In this document: piece by piece, positions 10,811 to 21,206 of the stretch
Numbering within the stretch: position 1 is the stretch's first letter
How the letters are laid out: each line of letters starts with the position of its first letter
NCBI GenBank assembly: GCA_002211745.1
Contig: CP022114.1
Span: 3,876,645 to 3,940,644 of the forward strand
DNA from: Kluyvera genomosp. 3
Lineage (GTDB): Bacteria; Pseudomonadota; Gammaproteobacteria; Enterobacterales; Enterobacteriaceae
Length of the DNA: 64,000 bases
Direction: 5' to 3'
The notes under the pieces: generated by a model
What the model saw: the letters and a program-made list of their open reading frames with translations, nothing else
Database searches by the model: none
What the model was told of the DNA's origin: nothing
Translations under genes and position numbers: made by a program

Positions 10811-13069
10811 ATGCAAATTTTCCAGCAAACCCATGAACGTGATTTTCCCCACCAGACCCTACGCACCGATCTGCTGGTCGCCGGCGGCGGCCTGGCCGGG
10901 CTATGTGCCGCACTCGCTGCCGCCCGCGACGGTTTGCAGGTCGTACTGGTGCAGGACCGACCGGTGCTTGGGGGCAACGCCTCCAGCGAAGTGCGCCTGT
11001 GGGCCAACGGCGCAACGTCGCACATGGGTAACAATAACCGCTGGTCGCGCGAAGGCGGCATTATGGGCGAAATTCTCGAAGAGAACCTGTGGCGCAATAA
11101 AGAAGGCAATCCGATGATGTTCGACCTGCTGCTGCTGGATTTAGCGCAGCGGGAAAAGAACCTCACCCTATTGCTGAACACCGCCATTTACGCCGTTGAG
11201 CGCGAAGGCCAGCGCATTACCGAAGCCACCGGCTTTAACGCCGTCAATGAAACTTTCTATCACATTCAGGCCGCGCAGTTCTGCGACGCCACCGGCGACG
11301 GCGTGCTGGGCCATCTGGCGGGCGCAGAGTACCGCGTCGGCGCGGAAGACGCTGAAGAACTGGGCGAAAAAATGGCCCCCGGCGATAACTTCGGCCACAA
11401 GCTCGGCCACTCTATCTATTTCTACACCCGCAAAAGCAGCGGACCGGTGAAGTTCGTGCCGCCCTCTTTTGCCTTGCAGGACATTGAAGCTATTCCGCGC
11501 TACAAGCGTCTGACCTCGACGCTGAACGGCTGCGATTTGTGGTGGCTGGAATGGGGCGGACGCCTTGATACCATCCACGACAGCGAGCAGATCAAATGGG
11601 AGCTGTGGAAAATCGTCTGGGGCGTGTGGGACTACATTAAAAACTCCGGCGAATTCCCGGAAGCCGAGAACCTGACCATCGAGTGGGTCGGTTCAATTCC
11701 CGGCAAACGCGAGAGCCGCCGCTTTATCGGCGACCATCTGCTGTGTCAGCAGGACATCATCGAGCAGCGCGACCACTACGACGCGGTGGGCTACGGCGGC
11801 TGGTCTATCGACCTGCACCCGGCGGACGGCGTCTATAGCAAACATGACGGCTGCCGCCAGTTCCACAGCAAAGGCACCTACACCATTCCGTATCGCAGCC
11901 TCTACAGCCGGTCGCTGGATAACCTGTTCCTGACCGGCCGCCTGATTTCCGCCTCTCACGTCGCCTTCGGCAGCGCCCGCGTAATGTGTACCTGCGGTCT
12001 GCTGGGTGAAGTGGTGGGCCGCGCGGCCGCGCTCTGTCAGCAGCATCAGCTCAGCGCGCCGCAGCTGGCGGAAGCCAAACACATCGACAAACTCCAGCAG
12101 CATCTCCAGCAAACCGGTTGTTACATTCCGCGTCAGCATCTGCGCGACCCGGCGCGCGGCGCGCGAGTGAGCGCCAGCAGCGAACTGGCGCTGACCGCCC
12201 TTCCCGCCAGCGGCCGCTGGATGGCGCTGGAAGAACGCATGGCGCTGCTGCTGCCGGTCAAAGCCGGTGAAGCGCTGCCGGCTCTGCGCTTTACCCTGCG
12301 CGCCGCCAGCGCACAGCCGGTAAACATCAGCCTGTTGAGCAGCCAGAAGGCCGCCAACTATTGTGCCGATACGTTGCTCGACGAACGGACGTTAACGGTG
12401 CAGGAAGCCGGGGAATATCTCGTTGAGTTTGGCTGGCAAAGCGACGTTGACCGCTATCTGTTTATCGCCTTCGAGCGCAACAGCGAAGTGGAGATGGCGC
12501 TAAGCGACGTGGCGCTGCCGGGTATCATGACGGTATTCAACAGCCAGAACGCCCGCGTGGCCAAGCACCCACGTCAGGTGGTGGACGGGGATTACGGCGT
12601 CGAGGCGTTTGATTTCTGGGTGCCGCGCCGCCGCCCGCACCAGATCATGCCCGCAATCCAGTTCGCCGCGCCGCTGCGCTGCTACAACGTGCAAAACCTG
12701 CTGAACGGCCGTCTGCGCCCGGAACAACAGATTAATGGCTGGGCACCCGCGCTGGACGACGCCGCGCCGCGCCTGACCTGGCAGTGGGACACGCCACAGA
12801 CCGTGCAGTCGCTGACGCTGATGCTGGACAACGACTTTGATAACGCGATGGAAACCGTACAGATGGGCCACGCAGAGGCGGTCACGCCGCATTGCACCAC
12901 CCACTATCGGCTGTGGGCCGACGATACGCTGATTGCCGAAGTGAGCGACAACCGTCACTCGGTGTGCCAGCACACGCTGGAAGCGCCGCGCACGGTGTCA
13001 AAAATCACCCTTGAGCTGGTGAAATCGGCGGGGGGCGTGCCCGCGGTTTATTCGCTTAACATCCAATAA
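10811..13069 (+). CDS. FAD-dependent oxidoreductase of unknown substrate (FAD_oxidored type, 752 aa)
   Basis: The first 430 residues form an FAD-binding domain with a Rossmann motif near residue 22 (LLVAGGGLAGLCAALAAARD), an acidic-strand end (VVLVQDRPVLGGNASSEVRL) and a late FAD-contact block (GRLISASHVAFGSARVMCTC). This resembles the PF12831 group, which includes enzymes acting on sugars, polyols and steroid-like substrates. The last 300 residues have no motif I recognise and look like a beta-rich accessory module. The frame is intact, starting at the ATG at 10811. No signal peptide is visible, so it is probably cytoplasmic. It may oxidise what the upstream MFS protein imports; that is inference. 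Confidence 0.8.
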   Translation: MQIFQQTHERDFPHQTLRTDLLVAGGGLAGLCAALAAARDGLQVVLVQDRPVLGGNASSEVRLWANGATSHMGNNNRWSREGGIMGEILEENLWRNKEGNPMMFDLLLLDLAQREKNLTLLLNTAIYAVEREGQRITEATGFNAVNETFYHIQAAQFCDATGDGVLGHLAGAEYRVGAEDAEELGEKMAPGDNFGHKLGHSIYFYTRKSSGPVKFVPPSFALQDIEAIPRYKRLTSTLNGCDLWWLEWGGRLDTIHDSEQIKWELWKIVWGVWDYIKNSGEFPEAENLTIEWVGSIPGKRESRRFIGDHLLCQQDIIEQRDHYDAVGYGGWSIDLHPADGVYSKHDGCRQFHSKGTYTIPYRSLYSRSLDNLFLTGRLISASHVAFGSARVMCTCGLLGEVVGRAAALCQQHQLSAPQLAEAKHIDKLQQHLQQTGCYIPRQHLRDPARGARVSASSELALTALPASGRWMALEERMALLLPVKAGEALPALRFTLRAASAQPVNISLLSSQKAANYCADTLLDERTLTVQEAGEYLVEFGWQSDVDRYLFIAFERNSEVEMALSDVALPGIMTVFNSQNARVAKHPRQVVDGDYGVEAFDFWVPRRRPHQIMPAIQFAAPLRCYNVQNLLNGRLRPEQQINGWAPALDDAAPRLTWQWDTPQTVQSLTLMLDNDFDNAMETVQMGHAEAVTPHCTTHYRLWADDTLIAEVSDNRHSVCQHTLEAPRTVSKITLELVKSAGGVPAVYSLNIQ

Positions 13070-13096
13070 CCCTGCCCCAAACCGCACAAAACGGTT

Positions 13097-13117
13097 CCCT
13101 CTCCCGCTGGGAGAGGG
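13097..13117. terminator. Hairpin between FAD oxidoreductase and amidohydrolase genes
   Basis: CCCTCTCCC, loop GCT, GGGAGAGGG forms a perfect 9-bp stem between two convergent genes. It belongs to the same dispersed repeat family seen at 8429-8585. It has no T-run, so a role in transcript protection or Rho-independent termination is only possible. Confidence 0.5.
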
Positions 13118-13135
13118 TTAGGGTGAGGGAATGGT

Positions 13136-14315
13136 TTACTCGTCGTTCAACAGCTGGCTTACCAGCGCAATATGCGTTTTAATCCCGACCGCTAGCGCAT
13201 CTTCATCAATGCGGAAATGCGGGTTGTGCACATTCCACGTCGCCCCTTTCTCTTTATTACCGCAGCCAATAAACAGGAACGTCCCGGAATTTTCTCCTGA
13301 TAGGAAGAGAAATCTTCGCTGCCGAACAGCGCTTTCTCCTCCAGCTTCAACGTGCCAGCCGGGAAGTGACGGCCAATTGCCTCACGGGCAATCGCGTTGG
13401 TCACGTCGTGGTTATTGCCCACGGCATAGCCTTTCTGCCACTGGATATCGCAGCTCGCGCCGTGGGCGGCAGCAATACCGTTAACAATGCGCGACATCAG
13501 TGCAGGCACCGTTTCACGTACCTGCTGATTATGGGTACGCAGCGTGCCTGCCAGCCGCGCGCTGTCGGGAATGACGTTATAACTGTCACCGGCCTGGAAG
13601 GTGGCGATAGTAAGCACTGGTGCGGTGCCGGGATCGATATTGCGTGCCACGATCTGCTGCAATGCACCAACCATCTCCGCGCCGATGGTCACCGGATCGA
13701 TACAGTGCTGCGGCATCGAACCATGACCGCCCTTGCCGCGAATGGTGATATCAAAATTGTCGCTGGACGCCACATAAGCGCCCTCTTTCAAGGCGATCAC
13801 CCCTACCGGGCTGGTTGGGAAAACGTGCAGGCCAAAAACATGCTCTACATCATCAACGACACCCAGTTCCACCAGCTCACGCGCACCGCCCGGCGGCACT
13901 TCTTCAGCAGGCTGGAAGATAAACTTAATGCTGCCGTGCAGCTGGTCGCGTAGCTGGCACAACACTTTGACCGCCCCATCAGCATCGCCGCGTGCGCGTC
14001 GTGGCCGCAGGCGTGCATCACGCCGGGAACGGTTGAGCAGAAGCTCTCCCCGCTCTCTTCCTGGAGCGGCAGCGCGTCAATATCCGCACGCAGCGCCCAC
14101 ATCGGCCCCGGCTGCGCGCCATGGAGCACCGCAATCACGCTGTTTTCCAGCGGGCGGCTTATCTCCAGCCCGGTAAACGCTGACAGCTCGCGGGCGATGT
14201 AATCCGCCGTCGGCTTCTCCTGGAACGATAAATCCGGATGCGCGTGAATATGACGACGCCAGCGCAACGCCTCTTCGGCGGCGGCGCTAATCAGCTGTTC
14301 AGTGTCGTGGTTCAT
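13136..14315 (-). CDS. M20 family amidohydrolase (AbgA/hippurate hydrolase-like)
   Basis: This is a zinc metallopeptidase of the M20D group, which removes acyl or aminoacyl groups from amino acid conjugates. Visible features: [14 protein letters not shown] near the N-terminus, the metal-binding [33 protein letters not shown] with the catalytic glutamate, the dimerisation domain [18 protein letters not shown], and [16 protein letters not shown] near the end. Start ATG at 14315 with AAGGAG. Frame breaks near 13960 and 13290 are single-base. After the second, the sequence runs to [10 protein letters not shown] and the TAA at 13136-13138. It is co-directional with the MFS gene 12 bp upstream, and a LysR gene diverges beyond that; this layout resembles abgR-abgABT but with an MFS carrier. 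Confidence 0.85.
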
Positions 14316-14327
14316 CAGAGACTCCTT

Positions 14328-15520
14328 TTAATCGGTAACGGGCAGGCTGGCGACGGTACGGCGCTTCATCAGCGGCAGCACCGCCAGGGCGGAGCAAACC
14401 ATCGCCAGTGAAAGAAATATAAACGCGCTGGCGTAACCGTGGGTGTTCTCCACCAGGTAGCCAATCACGATCGGTGAGACAAAACCGCCCAAGGTACCGC
14501 CGGTGTTAATCAGGCCAATCGCTGAGCCCATCATATTTTCGGGCAGGCGCTTCATTGGCAGCGTAAAGGCGGTCACAAAGGTCGCCATCAAGAACACCTC
14601 TCCCACAAACAGTAGCAGACTGGCGGTCAGCGGTGTGGCGGCGTGGAAAATGGCAAAAATGGCGATGGCGCTCAGCAAGGCGCTAATGGCAATCACCAGC
14701 GGTTCGCGGTTGAGGAAATATTTCCCAACCAGCCATCCGGTACCCAGCGAGGAGATCCAGATCCCCAATCCTCCCGCTGCAACCACATAGCCAGAAGCGG
14801 ACAGCGACATCCCCATATGCTGCACGAAGAATTTCGGCAACCATGCCATCAGGCCATAGCTCGGAATGTTGACGCAGAAAATAGACAGAAACAGCAGAAT
14901 GACCGTCGGATTGCGCCACAGCGCCGCGCCGGAGACGGATTGCTTTTTCACGCTCGCCGTCACCTGCTGGCGCGGTACGCGCAGGGCAATCAGCGCGGCA
15001 ATCACGCACACAATCACACCCAGTACGGTAAATGAGGTATGCCAGCCGAGCAGCGCCAGCGCGTTCACCGCAATAATCGGCCCGATGGTCATCGCCAGCC
15101 CGGCGGAAGAGAGCAAAATAGACTGGGCGAAAGTGCGCTTCTCGACGCTGAAATTGCTGACTACCGCTTTTGCGCACGAACAGGGGTAGCCGGAATGCCC
15201 TACTCCCGCCAGGAAACGGAACAGCAGCAGCAGGCCGAAGCTGGCCCCAGCGCGCCGAAGCAGAGGGCGAAAATGCCCAGTGCCGCCAGCGACAGCACCA
15301 ACATCGTTTTGTAGCCAATACGGTCATTCAGCCAACCAGCGGGTACCTGAAACAACGAATAGGCGAGGAAGAAAATCCCCGTAATGTAGCCCAACTGTTC
15401 CGCGTTCAGACCGAACTCTTTTTCAATCGGCAGCAGCGCAAAGCCGGTGACGGTTTTGTCGATGTAGACAAATACGTAGCCAATAAACAGTAAAAAGATC
15501 ATTTGAGACTGACTTTTCAT
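14328..15520 (-). CDS. MFS transporter (ACS family) paired with the M20 amidohydrolase
   Basis: The 12-segment permease starts at the ATG at 15520 (MKSQSQMIFLLFIGYVFVYI) with GGCGGAAAAAATA before it. The ACS-type motifs DKTVTGFALLPIEKEFGL and PAGWLNDRIGYK are present, followed by GLMAWLPKFFVQHMGMS and LINTGGTLGGFVSP. Two frame breaks near 15245 and 15170 interrupt the segment between LCFGALG and FSVEKRTFAQSILL. It probably imports the acylated amino acid or peptide-like conjugate cleaved by the adjacent amidohydrolase. The substrate is not identifiable from sequence. Confidence 0.84.
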
Positions 15521-15655
15521 TATTTTTTCCGCCTGGTGTCTCATGGGATAGATGTTGTGTGAGGACGATTGCCCTACGTATCCTGGCGCTTTACCCACAG
15601 GGCGGGAAGATGTAATTTTTCTATAGGTGATGCTTTTTTCTGATAGGGGTAAGCG

Positions 15656-16563
15656 GTGAAATATTTACCTAAGGTGAGCCATTTACAGGCGCTAAAGCAG
15701 GTGGCGCGTAGCGGCAGCATCCGTGCGGCGGCGCGCGAGCTGGGGCAGTCTCAGCCCGCCCTTAGCCGTACGTTACGTGAGCTGGAGCAAACCCTGGGCA
15801 CGCAACTTTTATTACGCAGCAAGGAAGGCATCACCCTAACCGAAGCGGGCAGCGCCTTTTCGCAGCGTGCTGAGTGGGTGCTGGAAGAACTGCGCCGCGC
15901 CGCCGATGAGGTCGAGCAGATTAACCACGCTACCCATGGCCGGTTAACCATTGGCTACTCATCGCTGATTGCACTGACGGTCTTTCCGGCGGTCGCCGAC
16001 GCCTTTAAGCAGGCGCTGCCGCAGGTGGCGCTCACGCTCAAAGAAGGGCAACTCTCATCGCTGTTGCCCGGCGTGCGTAACGGTGAGATAGACCTGGCCG
16101 TGGGTTCCATCGACCCGATGCATCCGCCGGAAGGGGTGATGATTGAGCCGCTGTTCACCACCCCGTTTTGTGTGGTGGCGCGCCACGGGCATCCGCTGGC
16201 GAATGAGGGAGATTTGATGGCGCTGCGGCGGGCAAAATGGCTACTGCCGGAGTCGCCGATGGGCTACTACCAGCAGTTACAGAATGAACTTGCTCACTTC
16301 TATCGCCAGTTGGCCATTGCACCGCTGCGTACTGATTCGGTGATAACCGGGCTGAATATGGTACTGGAGTCCGACTATCTGACTATTGTCGCCCGTGCCA
16401 TGAGCCAGCCGCTACAGCTTGAAGGCAAAATCGTCACGCTGCCTGTTTCGACCCTGCCTGCCGCACAGTATTGCGCCGTCTGGTCGCAGAAATCGGCGCT
16501 GACGGCCAACGCCCAGCAGTTTTTGTCGCGACTGCGGCAGGCGTGTCAGGGTATAGCTGGTAG
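15656..16563 (+). CDS. LysR-family regulator (AbgR-like)
   Basis: The N-terminal winged helix (LQALKQVARSGSIRAAAREL then GQSQPALSRTLRELE) and the C-terminal substrate-binding fold (GRLTIGYSSLIALTVFPAVA, PFCVVARHGHPLA) define a LysR protein related to AbgR. The start is a GTG at 15656 preceded by GGGGTAAGC; no ATG fits the family start. Read literally, the frame runs on through a REP element to 16666. One extra G in the GGG at 16559 would end it at YSW and TAG (16561-16563), just at the REP boundary, which I prefer. It diverges from the MFS-amidohydrolase pair, its probable target. Confidence 0.82.
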
Positions 16564-16637
16564 GCCTGATAAGCGTAGCGCCATCAGGCAATTCGGCGCC
16601 ATTGCCGGATGGCGGCGTGGCCTTATCCGGCCTACAA
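16561..16637. repeat. REP/BIME element
   Basis: The stretch contains TAGGCCTGATAAGCG, GCCATCAGGCA, then TTGCCGGATGGCGGCGTGG and CCTTATCCGGCCTAC. These are the two oppositely oriented palindromic units of an enterobacterial BIME. It lies between the LysR gene and urtE, which converge. Confidence 0.85.
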
Positions 16638-16651
16638 CGGCCACCCCACCG

Positions 16652-17349
16652 TTATATCGCTACTAACTGCCGCACGCCCTGCGCTTCCATTTCGTCACCG
16701 CGCCCGCGCTGCACGATAGTGCCGCGCGACATCACCAGATAGTGATCCGCCAGTTCCGCGGCAAAATCATAAAACTGTTCCACCAACAGAATCGCCATGT
16801 CGCCGCGATTGGCGAGACTGCGGATCACGGAGCCGATCTCTTTGATCACCGACGGTTGGATCCCTTCGGTAGGCTCGTCGAGGATCAACAGCTGCGGTTT
16901 ACACGCCAGCGCTCGACCAATGGCTAACTGCTGCTGCTGGCCGCCGGAGAGATCGCCGCCGCGTCGCTGCTTCATTTCGCGCAGCACCGGAAACAGCGCG
17001 TAGATCTCTTCCGGTACCCCCTTCGCCTGGCTGCCGGAGAAGCGTGATAACCCCATCAGCAAATTTTCTTCAACCGTCAGACGCGGGAAAATCTCGCGCC
17101 CTGCGGCACGTAGGCAATCCCCTGCTGCACCCGCTGATGCGGTTTACTGGCGTTAATCAGCTTTCCCTGCCAGTGAATGGTGCCGGACTTTGCCGGAATC
17201 AGCCCCATCAGACATTTCAGCAGCGTGGTTTTCCCCACGCCGTTGCGCCCCAACAAGCAGGTGATTTCACCGGGTGTGGTGTCAAAAGAGAGGCCGCGCA
17301 AAATGTGGCTGCCGCCGTAATACTGATTTAAATCATTAACCTGTAACAT
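16652..17349 (-). CDS. urtE: Urea ABC transporter ATP-binding subunit UrtE
   Basis: This LivF-like ATPase has Walker A (CLLGRNGVGKTTLLKCLMG), the signature DLSGGQQQQLAIGRAL, and Walker B followed by the typical UrtE run (LLILDEPTEGIQPSVIKEIG). It starts at the ATG at 17349 (MLQVNDLNQYYGGSHIL). One frame break near 17095 separates YVPQG from the remainder. It is the last gene of urtBCDE; the start lies 2 bp from the urtD stop. Confidence 0.9.
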
Positions 17350-17350
17350 A

Positions 17351-18142
17351 TCAGCGCCCCAGATAAACGTCGATAACCTGCTCGTTGGCCTGCACTTCAC
17401 GCAGCGAGCCTTCCGCCAGCACCTGCCCCTGATGCAGAACGGTGACGTGGTCGGCAATGGTTTCCACAAAGCCCATGTCGTGCTCCACCACCATCAGCGA
17501 GTGCTTACCGGCCAGCGTGCGGAATAGCTCGGCGATATAGTCGGTTTCCGCATCGGTCAGCCCGGCGGCAGGCTCGTCCAGCAGCAGCAGATGCGGCTCC
17601 TGCACCAGCAGCATGCCGATTTCTAAAAACTGTTTTTGCCCATGAGAAAGCAGCCCGGACGGGCGATGACGATGCGCGGTCAGCCGCAGCAGCTCCAGCA
17701 CTTCGTCAATGCGATCCCGCTGGACGCCGGTGAGTTTGGCCCGCAGGCAGGTCCACACTGACTTATCCATCTTCAGGGCGATTTCGAGGTTTTCCGTCAC
17801 GCTCAGCGCTTCAAATACCGTCGGCTTCTGGAATTTACGCCCAATCCCGGCGCGGGCAATCTCCACCGATGACATCCCCATCAGGTCGATATTCTGGTCG
17901 TAGGTCACCGTGCCGCTGTCGGGCCGCGTTTTACCGGTAATCACGTCCATCAGCGTGGTTTTTCCCGCGCCGTTTGGGCCAATCACGCAGCGCAGCTCGC
18001 CGACGCCAATCTTCAGCGACAGGTTGGTCAGCGCGCGAAAAGCGTCAAAAGTGACATTGATGTTGTTCAGCTCCAGCACCGGATCGGTGGTATCGCGATA
18101 GCGATCCTGAAGATGCGGTTGGGTAAACAGTGAATCAGTCAT
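17351..18142 (-). CDS. urtD: Urea ABC transporter ATP-binding subunit UrtD
   Basis: This intact LivG-like ATPase has Walker A (CVIGPNGAGKTTLMDVITGK), the UrtD-specific stretch IGRKFQKPTVFEALSVTENL, signature LLSHGQKQFLEIGMLL and Walker B LLLLDEPAAGLTDAE. The start at 18142 (MTDSLFTQP) has GGAGGAAGC ahead of it and overlaps the urtC stop by 8 bp. It partners UrtE to energise urea uptake at the inner membrane. Confidence 0.92.
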   Translation of the reverse strand: MTDSLFTQPHLQDRYRDTTDPVLELNNINVTFDAFRALTNLSLKIGVGELRCVIGPNGAGKTTLMDVITGKTRPDSGTVTYDQNIDLMGMSSVEIARAGIGRKFQKPTVFEALSVTENLEIALKMDKSVWTCLRAKLTGVQRDRIDEVLELLRLTAHRHRPSGLLSHGQKQFLEIGMLLVQEPHLLLLDEPAAGLTDAETDYIAELFRTLAGKHSLMVVEHDMGFVETIADHVTVLHQGQVLAEGSLREVQANEQVIDVYLGR

Positions 18143-19208
18143 GCTTCCTCCGTTTAAGCAGGCCAATCACGCCGCGCGGCAGGAACAGCGTGACGAGGAT
18201 AAACATCAGGCCGAGGAAAAAGAGCCAGAAATCCGGGAAGGCGACGGTGAAATAGCTTTTGGCGCCGTTGACGATCCCCGCGCCGAGAATCGGGCCAATC
18301 AGCGTGCCGCGCCCACCGAGCGCCACCCAGATAGCGGCTTCAATCGAGTTGGTCGGCGACATTTCACTGGGGTTGATAATCCCCACCTGCGGCACGTACA
18401 ACGCCCCGCCAGCCCACACAGCACGGCGGAAAGGGTCCAGATAAACAGCTTGAAGCCTTTCGGATCGTAGCCGCAGAACATCAGGCGGTTTTCCGCATCA
18501 CGCACGGCGGTGAGCACGCGGCCAAACTTGCTGCGGGTGAGCAACAGGCCGATGGCCAGCGAAGCGGCCAGCAGCAGAACCGTGGCGACAAACAGCGCGA
18601 TTCGCGTACCGGTGGCGGAGACCGGGAAGCCCAATAGCGTGGTAAAACCGGTAAAGCCGTTGTTGCCGCCAAACCCGGTTTCATTGCGGAAAAACAGCAG
18701 CATCCCGGCGTAGGTCAGCGCCTGCGTCATGATGGAGAAGTAGACATCTTTAATCCGCGAGCGAAACGCAAAGTAGCCAAATACCAGCGCCAGCAGACCC
18801 GGCACGAGAATAATCAGGCACAGCGCCCACGCGAAATGCTGGGTGCCCGCCCAGAACCAGGGTAGCTCGCTCCACGACAGAAAGGACATAAAGGCTGGCA
18901 GGCCATCGCCCGCCGCCTGTCGCATCAGGTACATCCCATTGCATAGCCGCCCAGCGCGAAGAACAGACCATGGCCCAGCGACAGCAATCCGGCGTAGCCC
19001 ATACCAGGTCGAGCGCCACCGCCACCACCGCGTAGCAAAGGATCTTGCCAATGAGCGTCAGCGTGTAGGTTGAGATAGCCAGCGGATGTGCCGCAGGCAG
19101 TAGCGCGAAGAATGGCAGCACCAGCAGCGCCGCCAGTACCAGCGCCGCCAGCGAGCCGGTAAGACGCGGCGTGCGACGGGCGATCGTTAACGTAATAGGT
19201 TGGCTCAT
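18135..19208 (-). CDS. urtC: Urea ABC transporter permease UrtC
   Basis: This is a branched-chain-type permease of about 357 residues. Recognisable blocks are GYAGLLSLGHGLFFALGGYA, FGYFAFRSRIKDVYFSIMTQ, NETGFGGNNGFTGF, and AAIWVALGGRGTLIGPILGA near the C-terminus, all standard for UrtC. Frame breaks occur near 19005, 18935 and 18415. The start ATG at 19208 overlaps the urtB stop (ATGA). Confidence 0.9.
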
Positions 19209-20808
19209 CAGTCAATTACCCGCCCTTTGAATGCGAACAATCCTTGCGGCCGTTTCTGAATAAACAGCACGATCAAGACCAGAATGGCTATTTTGCCCAG
19301 CACTGCGCCAATCTGCGGCTCCAGCACTTTGTTGAGTACGCCAAGCCCCAGCGCCGCCGCCACGGTGCCCGCCAGCTGCCCCACGCCGCCGGTCACCACC
19401 ACCAGGAAAGAGTCGATGATGTACCCCTGCCCCAGCTCCGGGCCGACGTTGCCCAGCTGCGACAGCGCCACGCCGCCGAGCCCGGCGATGCCGGACCCCA
19501 GACCAAAAGCCAGCATATCGACGCGCCCGGTCGGCACGCCGCAGCAGTCGGCCATGCGACGATTTTGCGTGACCGCGCGTACGTTCATCCCCAGGCGGGT
19601 TTTATTGAGCAGCAGCCAGGTCAGCGCCAGCACGCCAGCCACAAACACAATCACCGCAATACGGTTGTACGGCAGCACCAGATTTGGCAACGCGTTCCAG
19701 CCGCCCGACAGCCAGGCCGGGTTCGCCACTTCCAGGTTCTGGGTGCCAAACAACACGCGCACCAGTTGGATCAGCATCAGGCTGATGCCCCAGGTGGCCA
19801 GCAGCGTCTCCAGAGGACGCCCGTAAAGGTGACGAATAATGGTGCGCTCCAGCGCCATTCCCACCGCCGCGGTGATAAAAAACGCGACCGGCAGCGCCAC
19901 CAGCGGGTAAAGCGCCAGCCACTCCGGGCCAGGCGCTGGAAGGCGTCTTGCACCAACCACGTGGAATACGCGCCCAGCATCAGCATTTCGCCGTGAGCCA
20001 TATTGATAACCCCCAGCAGGCCGTAGGTGATCGCCAGCCCCAGCGCGGCGAGCAGCAGAATTGAGCCCAGAGAAATGCCGCTAAACGCCTGTCCCAACCA
20101 ATCGCCCCACTTCAGGCGCTGCTGCACGTGCTTGAGGCTGTCCGCCGCCGCCGCGCGCACCGCCGCATCCGGTTCGTTTTGCGGCTGCGTCAGGCGACTG
20201 AGGCTAGACTGCACCTGTGGATCGCTGGCCTCGCCCAGCAGTTTTACCGCCTGCAGGCGCTGCTCGGCGCGGCTATCAGAGAGCTGGAGGTTGGCGACAG
20301 CAATGGCCAGCGCGGTATGAACGCGGCTGTCATGTTCGGCGGCCAGACGCTGTGTCAGCATCGGCAACTGATCCTGCCTGGCGCTGTTTTGCAGCGTCTT
20401 CGCTGCGTTCAGACGGACTTTATCGTCCTCGCTCACCAGTTGATGTGAGGCCAGAGCACTGGCTACCAGTCCTCGGATGCGGTTGTTCATAAACACTTTT
20501 TTGGTATTGCCAGCCGGTACGGCCTCGCCTTCGAGCGGCACCAGTTTGCCGCCCTGTTCATTGAACAAATGGCCCTGCGCGTCGCTCACCACCGATTCAT
20601 GGCTAAGGGCTTCCAGCAGCGGCAGACGCGAAGGCTGCGGATCCACAGCCCAATGCTGGAGCAGTAGCGCCTGCTCGCTGCGGCTGGCCTGCCCGTAATC
20701 GGCCGCCGCGCCAGCCCGCGCCGGGGAGCTGAGCATGGCGGCGCAGAAAAAGAGAATGGCGAAAGCCGACCATCGCGCCGCCCGCGATGTGCTGATGCGA
20801 AATGTCAT
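19208..20808 (-). CDS. urtB: Urea ABC transporter permease UrtB
   Basis: UrtB is the larger permease and has an extra periplasmic N-terminal domain after a signal-like segment, here about 230 residues rich in helices (for example [20 protein letters not shown]). The membrane domain follows: [20 protein letters not shown], then FSITTAVG-type and [20 protein letters not shown] blocks. One frame break is near 19930. I start it at the ATG at 20808, because an in-frame ATG upstream (20844) lies before the predicted transcription start of the sigma-54 promoter; AGGA precedes 20808. Confidence 0.9.
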
Positions 20809-20821
20809 CGTTGAATTCCTG

Positions 20822-20832
20822 TTGGTATACAA
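20822..20832. promoter_or_regulatory. GntR-type palindrome at +5 to +15 of urtB promoter
   Basis: TTGGTATACAA (TTGTATACCAA on the minus strand) is a near-perfect palindrome centred on GTATAC, like operators of FadR/FCD-type GntR proteins. It lies just after the predicted start of transcription at 20836. The identical sequence occurs at the same distance in front of the allophanate hydrolase gene (31585-31595). Confidence 0.6.
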
Positions 20833-20846
20833 GATGGAATTCATTT

Positions 20847-20862
20847 AGCAAGGCATGTGCCA
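20847..20862 (-). promoter_or_regulatory. Sigma-54 promoter of urtBCDE
   Basis: On the minus strand the site reads TGGCACATGCCTTGCT, with GG and GC separated as required for -24/-12 elements, matching the consensus TGGCAC-N5-TTGCW. Transcription should begin near 20836. NtrC-type sites lie 65 bp further upstream. Confidence 0.85.
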
Positions 20863-20926
20863 AAAATTTAACAGACTGTTTATAAAAGGCTTAACGGTAA
20901 ATCCACTTGAAGAGGTCGTCAGCGCG

Positions 20927-20964
20927 CGCACCGAAACGGCACATTCGCGCACGTTATTAGCGCA
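20927..20964. promoter_or_regulatory. Pair of NtrC-type enhancer sites upstream of urtB
   Basis: CGCACCGAAACGGCACA (20927-20943) and CGCACGTTATTAGCGCA (20948-20964) resemble the NtrC consensus TGCACC-N5-GGTGCA. Their starts are 21 bp apart, two helical turns. The same spacing and the same distance to the sigma-54 element are seen upstream of the allophanate hydrolase gene. The second site is the weaker one. Confidence 0.6.
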
Positions 20965-21096
20965 ATCCGTCACAAGGAAAGAATATCACCGCCTTTTCCT
21001 TCCAGATGGCTGGCTTATGGCTACCCATCTCAGCGTCACGGCAGCGGTTCATAACACCCGGTAAAGCATAAAAATATTTTAACAAAACCAGAAACA

Positions 21097-21115
21097 ATTA
21101 TTGATAATAAGAAAC
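21097..21115. promoter_or_regulatory. Candidate Fur box upstream of the iutA-like gene
   Basis: ATTATTGATAATAAGAAAC matches the 19-bp Fur consensus at 12 positions, with the best part being TGATAAT. It lies about 90 bp before the receptor start, where iron repression would be expected. Confidence 0.45.
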
Positions 21116-21206
21116 ATTCTCCGCACAATTCGCATTCGCGGCTCTGCGCTGCTTTTCACTCACTTAACGCATTTTTGGGCTGGCCTTTGTCAGCCCGTGC
21201 ACAGGA

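Noticed and set aside
20809-20844. In-frame upstream ATG giving urtB a longer N-terminus (MNSILYTNR)
   Set aside because: It lies upstream of the predicted transcription start (near 20836) of the sigma-54 promoter, and the true signal-like segment begins after 20808.
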